NCBI RefSeq assembly: GCF_014645355.1
Contig: NZ_BMLS01000002.1
Coordinates: 186,001-250,000, forward strand
Reading direction: 5' to 3'
DNA: 64,000 nt
DNA from: Bowmanella pacifica
GTDB taxonomy: Bacteria; Pseudomonadota; Gammaproteobacteria; Enterobacterales; Alteromonadaceae
The translations under genes and the position numbers were made by a program. Position 1 is the stretch's first letter, and every line of letters starts with the position of its first letter. Under the pieces are notes generated by a model. The model was not told the origin of the DNA. It did no database searches and saw only the letters and a program-made list of their open reading frames with translations. Positions 37,989 to 46,516 of the stretch are shown piece after piece.

Positions 37989-38348
37989 TCATTCAGTGAA
38001 ATGAATCAGTAGTCCAGCTCCGAAAAACAAGCAACCACCAGTCATAAACATCCAATAATACAGCTTGAACCAGAACTGAATATGTTGAGGCACCTGATTC
38101 CTTTTTTCCAGCACATTGTAGCGTTTCGCTAACCAGTCAAACATAAACAAGCTGGCATAATGCAAGGCGCCATGGCCCGCCGTAATTAAGTTTAATGAGA
38201 AAAAGCGACGCCCATCCTCCAACACATCTTCCACCTCTTGCATGGGCTTACCTTTCAAAAAAAGCAGAAAAGGAATAAAGCATGCAAACAACATTGCAGC
38301 TCCCACTAAGGAAAGTATGAGGGTGATGTACGCTGTTATAGTGATCAT
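37989..38348 (-). CDS. Small membrane protein, candidate immunity protein paralogue 3
   Basis: Protein of 119 aa with three predicted membrane helices and the shared core FLKGKPMQEVEDVLEDGRRFFS, AGHGALHYASLFMFDWLAKRYNVLEKR. It begins 24 bp after the stop of the putative toxin gene in the same direction, the usual spacing of an effector and its immunity gene. It is the paralogue nearest the toxin and so the most likely cognate partner. Family unknown to me. Confidence 0.62.
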   Translation of the reverse strand: MITITAYITLILSLVGAAMLFACFIPFLLFLKGKPMQEVEDVLEDGRRFFSLNLITAGHGALHYASLFMFDWLAKRYNVLEKRNQVPQHIQFWFKLYYWMFMTGGCLFFGAGLLIHFTE

Positions 38349-38372
38349 GCTTCCAAAACTCTACAAAGCTTA

Positions 38373-39377
38373 TTAGCAATATACCTTCCATTTTTTCTCT
38401 CTAAACTTTCCGCCAGCATATCCTCCTAGCCCTCCAGCCACAATTGAACACCAAAATACGCTGGTTCCTCCGCTAGGCAAACTAAAAACTAAAGTACAGA
38501 CTCCGTAACTAGCAATAAAGCCTCCTCCAATCCCCCCAGCAACAGCGCCAATCCCCTTACCCGTCTCTACATAAGTAGACTTAGTACATTGCTGCTCATC
38601 CCCCACCAGGCAAGCTTTACGAATATTGGCATACGCTTCCACACCGGTCAGCATTATCCCCACATAACCAAGGCGCTTGAGGTTTTTGGCCATATTGGCG
38701 GTGGTTTTGTAGTTTTCGGCAAAGCCGGGAATACTTTTTGCCGGGCCGCCCAGCTTATCCCATTGGTAGACTATGCTTTTGCTACTAAGGCCCAGGTTTC
38801 TGCGTATATCACCGGATACGAGATTGCCGCCTAAATCAGGTTGACCAAAGCGACTTAGCGCACCATCCAGTTTAGAAAAGAGCTGTTGCCGACGAGTAAA
38901 GAAGCGCTGATTTCGCAGATTGCCTTGGCTGTTGTATGTTTGTACGTAAGCTTGGTCAATCTCCTTGAGAATGGCTTCTACATTTTTTACCTGCGCATTC
39001 CAGGAATTGTTTGCCATTCCCAACATGAGTCCATTGTACTTAGCAACATTCCTCAACAAATCATATCGCTTCGCCAGCAGTTCCTGCTCTGCAAAACTTA
39101 GCTCTTTAAGTTTTTCATCGATCTGCCCGGCATAAATCAGAAACGCCTGCTCTGCCGCGGTGCATGCCATAGTTTCTGCAGGCGAAATCAGCACCACCTG
39201 GCCAGGTTTCGCTACGCCATTTTGAATATGACTGTTCACAAAAATAAAGTGCTCAATCGTCTGGCTTGATGGATTGCTATACAACTGCTGAGCTAACGCA
39301 ACGATGGGGATTAGGCGTTGTACAACATGAACGCCGTAGCCTTGTGGGATTACCTGTGCCGATTCCATTGCTTGCAT
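38373..39377 (-). CDS. Putative pore-forming toxin/effector with LysM-like N-terminus and glycine-zipper C-terminus
   Basis: Protein of 334 aa without a signal peptide. Residues about 10-65 look like a LysM-type module (LYSNPSSQTIEHFIFVNSHI, then KPGQVVLISPAE). The middle is helical and charged (GQIDEKLKELSFAEQELLAKR; RNQRFFTRRQQLFSKL). The last 60 residues hold two glycine-rich hydrophobic stretches (GAVAGGIGGGFIASYGVCTLVF and SIVAGGLGGYAGG) that could form a membrane hairpin as in pore-forming bacteriocins. It resembles type VI secretion membrane-targeting effectors known from pseudomonads as I remember them. Three tandem membrane-protein paralogues follow. No secretion genes, PAAR or VgrG are in the window. 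Function is inferred. Confidence 0.55.
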   Translation of the reverse strand: MQAMESAQVIPQGYGVHVVQRLIPIVALAQQLYSNPSSQTIEHFIFVNSHIQNGVAKPGQVVLISPAETMACTAAEQAFLIYAGQIDEKLKELSFAEQELLAKRYDLLRNVAKYNGLMLGMANNSWNAQVKNVEAILKEIDQAYVQTYNSQGNLRNQRFFTRRQQLFSKLDGALSRFGQPDLGGNLVSGDIRRNLGLSSKSIVYQWDKLGGPAKSIPGFAENYKTTANMAKNLKRLGYVGIMLTGVEAYANIRKACLVGDEQQCTKSTYVETGKGIGAVAGGIGGGFIASYGVCTLVFSLPSGGTSVFWCSIVAGGLGGYAGGKFREKKWKVYC

Positions 39378-39536
39378 CCTTACCTATCCTTGTTTGAAAA
39401 CTGAGTATAGACGGGGATTCAGTGAATCACAGGCCAACTGGCTGCTCTTGGTTTGCTTTGGCATAATGGCAGCATAGAAGGCCCGATGGCATGTTGATGT
39501 GCCCAGCCAATGCTGTATTTTGGAACCCCTTAGCCC

Positions 39537-40775
39537 ATGAAGATTTACCTGGTAGGCGGCGCTGTCCGCGACACTTTGCTTGGCCGCCCTATCACCGAGC
39601 GTGATTACGTAGTAGTGGGGGCTACCCCTACCCAAATGCTGGCGCTTGGCTATAAACAAGTGGGCAACGACTTCCCGGTGTTTTTGCACCCCAAAAGCGG
39701 TGATGAATACGCCCTGGCCCGCACCGAGCGAAAAACCGGTGTGGGTTATACCGGCTTTGATTGTATTGCCGATCCCAGCGTGACGTTGGAAGAAGATCTG
39801 CTGCGCCGCGATCTGACCGTTAATGCCATGGCCATGGACGAGCAAGGTAATATTACCGACCCCTATGGTGGCCAGCAGGACTTGCACAATAAAGTGCTGC
39901 GCCATGTATCAGCTGCTTTTGTAGAAGACCCGCTGCGGGTCTTACGAGTGGCCCGCTTTGCCGCCCGTTACCAGCATTTGGGTTTTGCTATTGCTGCCGA
40001 AACGCAGGCCCTGATGAGCAATATCAACGCCTCAGGTGAGCTTAAGGCCTTAACCACAGAGCGAGTCTGGAAAGAAACCAGTCGCGCTTTATTGGAAAAC
40101 AACCCCGAGGTTTATTTTGAAACCTTGCGCAGTTGCGGCGCCCTGAAACATTGGTTTGCCGAGCTTGATGCGCTGTGGGGCGTGCCAGCACCAGAGAAAT
40201 GGCACCCGGAAATCGATACCGGCGTACATTGCATGATGGTGCTGAGCATGGCCGCCACACTCAGCCAGGATCTAGCCGTGCGTTACGCCGCCCTGGTACA
40301 TGATCTGGGCAAAGCCCTGACACCTGCGGATAAGTGGCCGTCCCATCACGGCCATGAAAAGTTGGGCCTGGCTGCCATCAAGCGCTTAAGCGAGCGCCTG
40401 AAAGTGCCTAACGATTGCCGGGAGCTGGCACTGTTAGTAGGCGAGTTTCATACCCATCTACACAAAGCCTTTGAACTTAGACCCGATACCTTACTTAGGG
40501 TCTTAAATCACTGTGATGCCTGGCGCAAACCAGCCAGGTTTGAGCAATTTTTGCTGGCCTGCGAGGCTGACGCCAGAGGCCGATTGCATTTTGAACAGCG
40601 GCCTTATCCGCAGGCCGACTACTACCGCGCTGCGTTTCATGCCGCGTCAGCGGTAGACGTACAGCAAATCATTGCCCAGGGCGTTCAGGGCAAGGCCATT
40701 AAAGACGCGCTGGACAAAGAGCGCACCAACGCCATAGCCGGTGTAAAAGCACAGTGGCAGGCGCAACATCCCTAA
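39537..40775 (+). CDS. cca: Multifunctional CCA tRNA nucleotidyltransferase
   Basis: Class II nucleotidyltransferase of 412 aa. The head domain has [22 protein letters not shown], and ARTERKTG; then [13 protein letters not shown] and [15 protein letters not shown] for template-like NTP recognition. The C-terminal HD domain ([22 protein letters not shown]) gives the gammaproteobacterial long form phosphohydrolase activities. It adds or repairs the CCA end of tRNAs. It is a housekeeping gene placed between two accessory islets. Confidence 0.96.
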   Translation: MKIYLVGGAVRDTLLGRPITERDYVVVGATPTQMLALGYKQVGNDFPVFLHPKSGDEYALARTERKTGVGYTGFDCIADPSVTLEEDLLRRDLTVNAMAMDEQGNITDPYGGQQDLHNKVLRHVSAAFVEDPLRVLRVARFAARYQHLGFAIAAETQALMSNINASGELKALTTERVWKETSRALLENNPEVYFETLRSCGALKHWFAELDALWGVPAPEKWHPEIDTGVHCMMVLSMAATLSQDLAVRYAALVHDLGKALTPADKWPSHHGHEKLGLAAIKRLSERLKVPNDCRELALLVGEFHTHLHKAFELRPDTLLRVLNHCDAWRKPARFEQFLLACEADARGRLHFEQRPYPQADYYRAAFHAASAVDVQQIIAQGVQGKAIKDALDKERTNAIAGVKAQWQAQHP

Positions 40776-40848
40776 GTGGAAGCTATCTTAGCCAAAGCCA
40801 TCAAAGCACAGAAGCAGGCCCTCTCTTGCTGCCATTGATTACCGCAGT

Positions 40849-40921
40849 CTTAGTGTCCTTCCGATATTCCTGGTGAGAAATAAAATCTCAAATAAATAAG
40901 AAGGACACGAAAAGTACGAAG
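40849..40921. repeat. 73-bp dispersed repeat, left copy
   Basis: This segment is 93 percent identical (68 of 73) to 42177-42249, in the same orientation. It contains GTGTCCTT at the left and AAGGACAC at the right as terminal inverted arms, and an inner TGAGA/TCTCA pair, so it can fold into one long hairpin like a REP or MITE-type element. The rest of 40776-41061 shows no gene. Confidence 0.85.
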
Positions 40922-41061
40922 AGACTACTCCCCCATTCCCCTTCTCCACCACTGACGCATAAAGAGGATATAGAGCAAAATATTAAACGGTCAAACCTGG
41001 CGATTTATTGGCCATCCTGCTTCACTAACTGATGCATTGAAACAGTGAAAGGGGCATAGCC

Positions 41062-41592
41062 ATGACAGACAAACAAGCTGCCAGTTCAGTGTTAGCTAAT
41101 ACTGTGCCATGGATGAAAACAGCCTTAGCTGAAATAGGCCAAAAGGAAGTTCCAGGTGAAAAGGCAAACCCGAGAATTCTCGACTACTTTAACGCATCCA
41201 AATTTTGGGGAAAGGACGACTCAGGGGGCGCTAATGCCTGGTGTGGCTCCTTCGTTGCCTGGGTAATGAAAGAAAGTGGCTACACCCCCGTCAGCGAAGC
41301 TTATAGAGCTAAGTCGTGGGAAAATTTTGGCAAACAGATAGCCAAGCCCGTGTACGGTGCCATCGGTATTAAAAGTAGAAAAGGCGGAGGGCACGTTGCT
41401 TTTGTTGTAGGTAAAAGTGCAGATGATAAAGCACTATTTATGCTGGGTGGCAATCAAAGCAATAGTGTCAATATTGCTCGCTATAAGCTCGATGTGTGGG
41501 ATACCTTTGTAGTACCCAAAGAGTTTGATGCCAGCCACGTCAGTTTACCAATATATACACAAATTGCGGCAGCCGCAGGAAGTGAAGCTTAA
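41062..41592 (+). CDS. TIGR02594-type (NlpC/P60 or CHAP-like) peptidoglycan hydrolase, no signal peptide
   Basis: Protein of 176 aa. It starts TVPWMKTALAEIGQKEVPG, continues with the probable catalytic cysteine in NAWCGSFVAWVMKE, and has the probable histidine in GGGHVAFVVG and a third polar site in LGGNQSNSVNIARY. This layout is that of the TIGR02594 cysteine peptidase/amidase family found in phage lysins and secreted wall hydrolases. There is no signal peptide, as in type VI amidase effectors. The next gene, 1 bp after the stop, encodes an exported protein and would suit a periplasmic immunity partner. The pair is bracketed by two 73-bp repeats. Confidence 0.75.
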   Translation: MTDKQAASSVLANTVPWMKTALAEIGQKEVPGEKANPRILDYFNASKFWGKDDSGGANAWCGSFVAWVMKESGYTPVSEAYRAKSWENFGKQIAKPVYGAIGIKSRKGGGHVAFVVGKSADDKALFMLGGNQSNSVNIARYKLDVWDTFVVPKEFDASHVSLPIYTQIAAAAGSEA

Positions 41593-41593
41593 A

Positions 41594-42073
41594 ATGAAAA
41601 TAGCCCTAGTACTTTTCACAGCCTTATTGTTGAGCCAAACGTCCTGCAGCATGGCGCAGCCGCCCATGTCCACCACCTCGCTCACCGAGCAGCAACGATT
41701 TTTACTGAAAAGTGTGCAGCAAACGCCCTTTAGCGCTGTAGTTAAAATTACCGATGTCAGTATCAAACCAGCCAATGATGACTCAGATATGTTGTGGCAT
41801 ATCTATAGTGCAAGGGTAATTAACCACATCAGGGGCAGTCTGACAGATAGATTGCGCTTTGCCATGGCAGTAGAAGAAGGTGAAGATGCCATTATTCCTG
41901 ACGAACCAGTCCTTCTCACCTTGTGCCGCGCAAGCGATCTTGGACTAGATACGCATTTTTACTGGCCTGGAACAGGCGCGATGTTTGAAGCAAGTGATGA
42001 GTTAATTGCACTGGCACAAAAGTCAGCTAAGGGTGTGGATATGGGGCAGACCGATTTTGCACTCTGTGATTAA
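41594..42073 (+). CDS. Exported small protein, candidate immunity partner of the upstream hydrolase
   Basis: Start set at the ATG 1 bp after the upstream stop (159 aa); an earlier start would lie inside that gene. The signal peptide MKIALVLFTALLLSQTSCSMA ends either at a poor lipobox (QTSC, C18) or by signal peptidase I after SMA. The mature part is beta-rich with ISFAVVKITDV-like strands (FSAVVKITDVSI, LWHIYSARVINHIRG) and a cysteine-bearing VLLTLCRASDLG. I do not recognise the family. Tight coupling to a wall hydrolase lacking a signal peptide suggests immunity in the periplasm; this is inference. Confidence 0.6.
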   Translation: MKIALVLFTALLLSQTSCSMAQPPMSTTSLTEQQRFLLKSVQQTPFSAVVKITDVSIKPANDDSDMLWHIYSARVINHIRGSLTDRLRFAMAVEEGEDAIIPDEPVLLTLCRASDLGLDTHFYWPGTGAMFEASDELIALAQKSAKGVDMGQTDFALCD

Positions 42074-42176
42074 AAAGCAGCGCTGACTTTGCCCCGCACG
42101 CTTAATTATCTGCCTCACCTGCGTCTTTGTGAAAACTCCTCAGTCAGTAACAAAAACGCTTATAAGCCATTGTTTT

Positions 42177-42249
42177 CTTAGTGTCCTTCTGATCTTCCTG
42201 GTGAGAAATAAAATCTCAAATAAACAAGAAGGACACGAAAAACACGAAG
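42177..42249. repeat. 73-bp dispersed repeat, right copy
   Basis: Direct copy of 40849-40921 with five mismatches. It lies 104 bp after the stop of the exported protein. The two copies enclose exactly the hydrolase/partner pair and little else. Confidence 0.85.
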
Positions 42250-42284
42250 GGGTTAACAGCACAAACAAAGGCTTGTCGCAGAGA

Positions 42285-42332
42285 CGCGAAGGCGCACAGT
42301 ATTTGTAACTATGTGGCCCCTGCGCCTTTGCG
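42285..42332. repeat. Long stem-loop, 12-bp arms with one mismatch
   Basis: CGCGAAGGCGCA (42285-42296) and TGCGCCTTTGCG (42321-42332) can pair at 11 of 12 positions around a 24-nt loop. It lies between convergent genes, just beyond yghU, and may be a transcription end or part of a repeat family. No T-run follows. Confidence 0.5.
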
Positions 42333-42346
42333 GGAAGGGCAATGCC

Positions 42347-43189
42347 TTAGTCCAAATCAGCGGCGCTATGGCGCTCGGCTAACTGCTCTTGTTCTTCACC
42401 CCAGGTACGATTCACCCGTCTGCCGCGTTGTACCGCTGGGCGCAGGGCAACTTGTTTGGCCCAGCGCTGTACATGTTCATATTCCTGCACCTGCAAAAAC
42501 TCGGCGGCGTCATAAATATTGCCCAGCACCAGATCGCCATACCAAGGCCAGATAGCAATATCGGCAATAGAGTATTCATCCCCCGCCATATATTGATGCT
42601 CCGCCAGATGCCGGTTAAGCACGTCCAGTTGGCGCTTTACCTCCATGGTAAAACGATTAATAGGGTACTCCATTTTAAACGGCGCATAGGCGTAGAAATG
42701 GCCAAAGCCACCGCCAAGATAAGGGGCAGCGCCCATTTGCCAGAATAGCCAGTTACGGCATTCGGCTTTGCCTTTGGCATCGCTTGGTACCAACACGCCG
42801 AACTTGTCGGCCAGATATTGCAAAATCGCCCCTGACTCAAACACCCGGATAGGCGGCAGTGAACTGGTATCCAGCAAGGCCGGGATCTTAGAGTTAGGGT
42901 TTACCTCAACAAAGCCGGAGGAAAACTGCGTACCTTCGCCTATGTCTATCAGCCAGGCGTCATACTCAGCCTCTTTGATCCCCAGCGCCAGCAGCTCTTC
43001 AAGCATAATGGCCGCCTTCTGGCCGTTGGGCGTGGCCAGCGAATAAAGCTGCATAGGGTGTTTGCCTACCGGCAGTGGTTTATCATGAGTCGCGCCGCCA
43101 ATGGGGCGGTTAATGCTGGCCCATTTACCGCCGCTTTCGGCGTCCCAGGTCCAGACCTTAGGTGGGGTATAGTCATTGTTGTCGGTCAT
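42347..43189 (-). CDS. yghU: YghU-type glutathione-dependent disulfide-bond oxidoreductase (GST superfamily)
   Basis: Start set at MTDNNDYTPPKVWTWD (280 aa), which aligns with the known YghU beginning; 30 extra residues upstream do not. N-terminal thioredoxin-like domain: PVGKHPMQLYSLATPNGQKAAIMLEELLALG, then EVNPNSKIPAL and RVFESGAILQYLADKFG. C-terminal helical domain: FGHFYAYAPFKMEYPINRFTMEVKRQLDVL and EYSIADIAIWPW. YghU binds two glutathiones and reduces organic disulfides. It is divergent from a YghX-like gene, the same pairing as in E. coli. Confidence 0.93.
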   Translation of the reverse strand: MTDNNDYTPPKVWTWDAESGGKWASINRPIGGATHDKPLPVGKHPMQLYSLATPNGQKAAIMLEELLALGIKEAEYDAWLIDIGEGTQFSSGFVEVNPNSKIPALLDTSSLPPIRVFESGAILQYLADKFGVLVPSDAKGKAECRNWLFWQMGAAPYLGGGFGHFYAYAPFKMEYPINRFTMEVKRQLDVLNRHLAEHQYMAGDEYSIADIAIWPWYGDLVLGNIYDAAEFLQVQEYEHVQRWAKQVALRPAVQRGRRVNRTWGEEQEQLAERHSAADLD

Positions 43190-43341
43190 CAGGCGTCCTT
43201 GGTTAGAAAATGCGTTTGCGTATAGATGCGCTCGAAGAGAACCAGATTCAAGTGGCAGTATTACCCATGATGCGACCAATAACGTTGAAAATAACGATGA
43301 GCGACTAGAATCTGCTTAGCGACACCTAAAAAGGAATAAGT

Positions 43342-44241
43342 ATGAGTAAGTCCCGTCACCCCGCCCTGACCGATGAAATGTTCCAGCTTTACGACCAGTA
43401 TGCCCATGGCCAGATGGACAGGCGCGCGTTTTTGCAAGGCTTAAGCCGCCTGGCGGTAGGCGGCATTACCGCGTTAACTCTGTATCAGTATCTCAGCCCG
43501 GATTATGCCGCGGCCGAACAGGTCTCCTTTAACGACCCCGGCTTAAAAGCCACTTATGTCACCTACCCCTCCCCTGACGGCCATGGCGAAGGCAAGGGCT
43601 ACCTGGTGCTGCCCCAGCCATTGGAAACACCGCGCCCTGTGGTTTTGGTTATCCACGAAAACCGCGGGCTTAATCCTTATATCAAGGATGTGGCCAGGCG
43701 CTTTGCCAAGGCCGGTTTTATTGCCCTGGCACCAGATGGTTTGGCACCGCTTGGCGGTTATCCCGGCAATGACGACGACGGCCGCGCCATGCAGCGCAGC
43801 CTGGATGCTAACAAGTTACGAGAAGATTTATTTGCCGCCGCCCGCCATGCTAAAACACTGACGCAAGGCAACGGCAAACTGGGAGTAGTCGGTTTTTGTT
43901 TTGGTGGTGCCATGACCAATCGTATGGCCGCCGCCCTGCCAGACTTAGTCAATGCCGCCGTGCCCTTTTACGGCTCCGTGGCACCGCTGGAGCTGGTTAA
44001 AAAAATTCAGGCACCACTTTTGATCCAGTATGCTGAAAATGACGAGCGGGTAAACAGCCAATGGCCAGCCTACCAACAAGCCCTGAATCAACATAACAAA
44101 GCCCATCAAGTGCACTTTTACCCCGGCACGCAGCATGGTTTTCATAATGATTCCACGCCGCGTTATGCCAAGGAGGCCGCAGAACTCGCCTGGCAGCGCA
44201 CCCTGGCATTTTTCAATCAGCACCTGGCAAGCGCTGGGTAA
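43342..44241 (+). CDS. yghX: Dienelactone hydrolase family protein, YghX-like
   Basis: Alpha/beta hydrolase of 299 aa. A good ribosome site (AAAGGAATAAGT) precedes the ATG. The N-terminus carries a twin-arginine-like MDRRAFLQGLSRLAVGGITAL segment, but it lies about 25 residues in, as in YghX. The nucleophile is cysteine in VGFCFGGAMTNRM; the acid and histidine are likely D in AENDERV and H in TQHGFHND. The substrate is unknown. It lies next to yghU, supporting the name. Confidence 0.85.
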   Translation: MSKSRHPALTDEMFQLYDQYAHGQMDRRAFLQGLSRLAVGGITALTLYQYLSPDYAAAEQVSFNDPGLKATYVTYPSPDGHGEGKGYLVLPQPLETPRPVVLVIHENRGLNPYIKDVARRFAKAGFIALAPDGLAPLGGYPGNDDDGRAMQRSLDANKLREDLFAAARHAKTLTQGNGKLGVVGFCFGGAMTNRMAAALPDLVNAAVPFYGSVAPLELVKKIQAPLLIQYAENDERVNSQWPAYQQALNQHNKAHQVHFYPGTQHGFHNDSTPRYAKEAAELAWQRTLAFFNQHLASAG

Positions 44242-44268
44242 ACTTTGCACCGTCAGATGCAGGCCTGC

Positions 44269-44487
44269 TTACAGGCCCTGCTCCACCATCTGTTTAATGG
44301 TTTTGGCCTTAACGAAGTGATCCAGTTGATGGGTTTGGATCCACCAGGTAGCCGCCTCCATCAGCAGCGCCGGGTTGTCATTTTTATTGGCAAAAAACGC
44401 ATAAAATGACAGCCCAACGTTCTCGCCCTTACTGGCGATTTTTTTATCGCACACTTCAATAACTTTCGCTCTTAGCTCGGCTCTCAC
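44269..44487 (-). CDS. DUF6500-type small protein
   Basis: Start proposed at GTG (VRAELRAKVIEV), giving 72 aa, because the sequence upstream is Trp-rich and overlaps the lipoprotein gene frame. The protein reads IEVCDKKIASKGENVGLSFYAFFANKNDNPALLMEAATWWIQTH, a compact helical family I remember as DUF6500. Function unknown. It is convergent with the yghX-like gene and lies downstream of a small lipoprotein gene on the same strand. Confidence 0.6.
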   Translation of the reverse strand: MRAELRAKVIEVCDKKIASKGENVGLSFYAFFANKNDNPALLMEAATWWIQTHQLDHFVKAKTIKQMVEQGL

Positions 44488-44536
44488 GGCCCTATCCTTT
44501 TGGTTAACTACGTCGTTCCTAAACAGCCAAATAGGC

Positions 44537-44872
44537 TTAGTCAGGGCTGCGGGTGAGTCGCACCCCATCCACCACCATCTGCCATTGCCCATCCACCAAA
44601 TGCGGCGGTTCACTTACCTCAAAATTGGAGTTAAATGGGCCAAATCCCACCACAAAGTTATCACCGTTAAATTCTTTTAGTGGCCCGTTTATCGAGGTGG
44701 TACCGCCATTTTTAAGCCGCTCATAAGCCACAGTACCGTCAGGTAAAATCAGCAAATACATTTCCCTACTTTGCCACTCGCCGGCATACATCAGCTTGTC
44801 TTCAGGCAGCGGTTTACTACAGCCAGTTAGCACCATTAAAAACAGCAAAAGCGCTGCAATTCTTATATTCAC
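44537..44872 (-). CDS. Small lipoprotein of unknown function
   Basis: Protein of 111 aa with a signal peptide and lipobox LTGC (C18). The mature part, EWQSREMYLLILPDGTVAYERLKNGG and FGPFNSNFEVSEPPHLVDGQWQMVVDGVRLTR, looks like a single small beta domain (lipocalin-like or similar). No family name is recognised. It is upstream of the DUF6500 gene in the same direction, separated by about 50 bp. Confidence 0.72.
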   Translation of the reverse strand: MNIRIAALLLFLMVLTGCSKPLPEDKLMYAGEWQSREMYLLILPDGTVAYERLKNGGTTSINGPLKEFNGDNFVVGFGPFNSNFEVSEPPHLVDGQWQMVVDGVRLTRSPD

Positions 44873-45049
44873 CTTAGTCTCCTATCCTAAAAGCGTTATT
44901 CCTTGGCTAAGCGGCGAATTGTACTGGCTGTTTTGGCTAAAGTCTTTGTGTAGCTTATCTTATCCAACAAGAATCCAGGTAGGTCCAAGCTTGCCTCGGC
45001 GCGCCTGTACCTTGATACTCCCCACCCCAGACCACAACAGGAAGTGCCT

Positions 45050-45607
45050 ATGAAATGTTCAGTATTTATTGCCACCAGTGCAGACGGTTACATTGCTACC
45101 CTAGACGGTGGCGTTGAGTGGCTGGAAACCGGCAAAGAGGTGGACTTAGGCGAGCAGGCAGATATGGGCTTTAACCAGTTTATAGCCAGTGTGGACTGCA
45201 TGATTATGGGCCGCGGCTGTATGGAAAAACTGGCCAGTTTTAACCTGACTCCTGAGCAATGGCCTTATGGTGACTTGCGAATTATTGCCTTAAGCAAAAG
45301 CCTGCAGGAGGTGCCACAGAACCTGACGGGCAAAGTGGAGCTGTATGACGGAGATATTCTGCCCCTGGTAGCACGGTTGCAGGCCGAAGGTTACCAGCAT
45401 GCCTATATTGACGGCGGCGCGACCATTACCTCATTTTTACAAGCACAGCTTATCAGCCATTTAACTATTACCCAGGCTCCGGTTTTACTGGGCAAAGGAA
45501 TTCCGTTATTTGGTGAACTCTCTCAGCAAGTAATGCTTAGCCATGCCAACGCGACCACCTTCGCCAATGATTTTGTGCAAATACAGTATGAGGTGAGTTA
45601 TGGCTAA
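45050..45607 (+). CDS. Dihydrofolate reductase / RibD C-terminal family protein
   Basis: Protein of 185 aa from the ATG that follows CAGGAAG; a GTG two codons upstream is less likely. The fold begins MKCSVFIATSADGYIATLDGGVEWLE, then CMIMGRGCMEKL, LRIIALSKSL and HAYIDGGATITSFLQAQLISHLTITQAPVLLGKG across two blocks, the usual pattern of YyaP/YwjB-type members. Such proteins use NADPH; substrates are mostly unknown. It is a single gene. Confidence 0.88.
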   Translation: MKCSVFIATSADGYIATLDGGVEWLETGKEVDLGEQADMGFNQFIASVDCMIMGRGCMEKLASFNLTPEQWPYGDLRIIALSKSLQEVPQNLTGKVELYDGDILPLVARLQAEGYQHAYIDGGATITSFLQAQLISHLTITQAPVLLGKGIPLFGELSQQVMLSHANATTFANDFVQIQYEVSYG

Positions 45608-45727
45608 GCATCCCATATAGCTGGATAAAACGGTCAATCAGGTTTACTTTCACTGGCAGCGTTTCGCACCATATGCAATAGCATATGCAGGAAAGGTCAA
45701 CGACTTTAGGCAACCAAGGGAAATAGA

Positions 45728-46021
45728 ATGAAACGGACATTTAGAAGCCAACTGGACTTTCAATCAGCCATTAAAGTTTCCGCCATACTAGGATTTGGCA
45801 GCGGCTTTTTGCCAGGGTTTATATTTCTATTTGGCGGTATAAATTCAGGCGAAGCTGTTCAAGGTATGCTTGGGTTCATTTTTGCTCCGTTTTTATCCGC
45901 ACTGGGCGGTTTAGCAACGGCTGCAATTGGTTTCCCGTTTTACTACTGGTACGCCAATAAGATTGCCGGTCAGAAGATCTCCGGTAAATTTGCCGAGGTA
46001 ATGCCAGAACCCAAAGACTAA
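45728..46021 (+). CDS. Small membrane protein of unknown function
   Basis: Protein of 97 aa with two predicted membrane helices (VSAILGFGSGFLPGFIFLFGG and FIFAPFLSALGGLATAAIGFPFYYWYA). The ribosome site AGGGAAATAG precedes the ATG closely. I do not recognise a family. The 120 bp upstream show a short near-palindrome around GCATATGC and nothing else certain. Confidence 0.6.
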   Translation: MKRTFRSQLDFQSAIKVSAILGFGSGFLPGFIFLFGGINSGEAVQGMLGFIFAPFLSALGGLATAAIGFPFYYWYANKIAGQKISGKFAEVMPEPKD

Positions 46022-46516
46022 GCAAAGACTGCATTTCTCAGTACAAATTACCTGAGTGGCCGTTGAACAACGCCAGTTGCGCGGCGAAGGCACTGTGCGG
46101 GGCACGGGTCATGTGAAAACCTACATCTATCAGCTTCCATGCTTTGTATGACTCGCCTCCTTGCGAGCCAGCCCCTTTTAGATGGACCTAAAAGGGGCCA
46201 AAAGGTCCTACGCTCAGAACGGCTTCTGATTCCAGCCCCACAGCAAGCTCGCTAATCGCACCGGCCGAAGGCAGCGCCCCTGACAAAGCTCTCGGCCTCT
46301 GGCGAACGTCCTGTTCGCCAGTGCGGCAAGCTCACCGCTACGCCGGGAAGCCGTATTCACTAACGTAGGCGGCAAAGCCGCCCCAAACACCTATTTTTTA
46401 ACGCGGAGAGACGGCGACCAATGAAAGCCGAATGACTTAAAACTAGTGTCTGGAAATAGTTGACCACCACAACGTCGGGAAGACATCAAACGATGAGTAA
46501 TTACCCTGGACCAAGG
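46022..46516. other. Non-coding stretch rich in hairpins between 97-aa gene and CRISPR array
   Basis: No credible gene in 495 bp. At least three strong inverted repeats: CCCCTTTTAG/CTAAAAGGGG (46171-46196, 6-nt loop), CTGGCGAAC/GTTCGCCAG (46298-46320, 5-nt loop) and GGCGGC/GCCGCC (46369-46383, 3-nt loop). These suggest a structured RNA, a repeat family or a decayed element. It lies at the trailer end of the array, outside the first degenerate repeat. Confidence 0.55.

Noticed and set aside
42313-42555. 80-aa open frame opposite yghU
   Set aside because: Antisense to a well-supported gene and overlapping the stem-loop.
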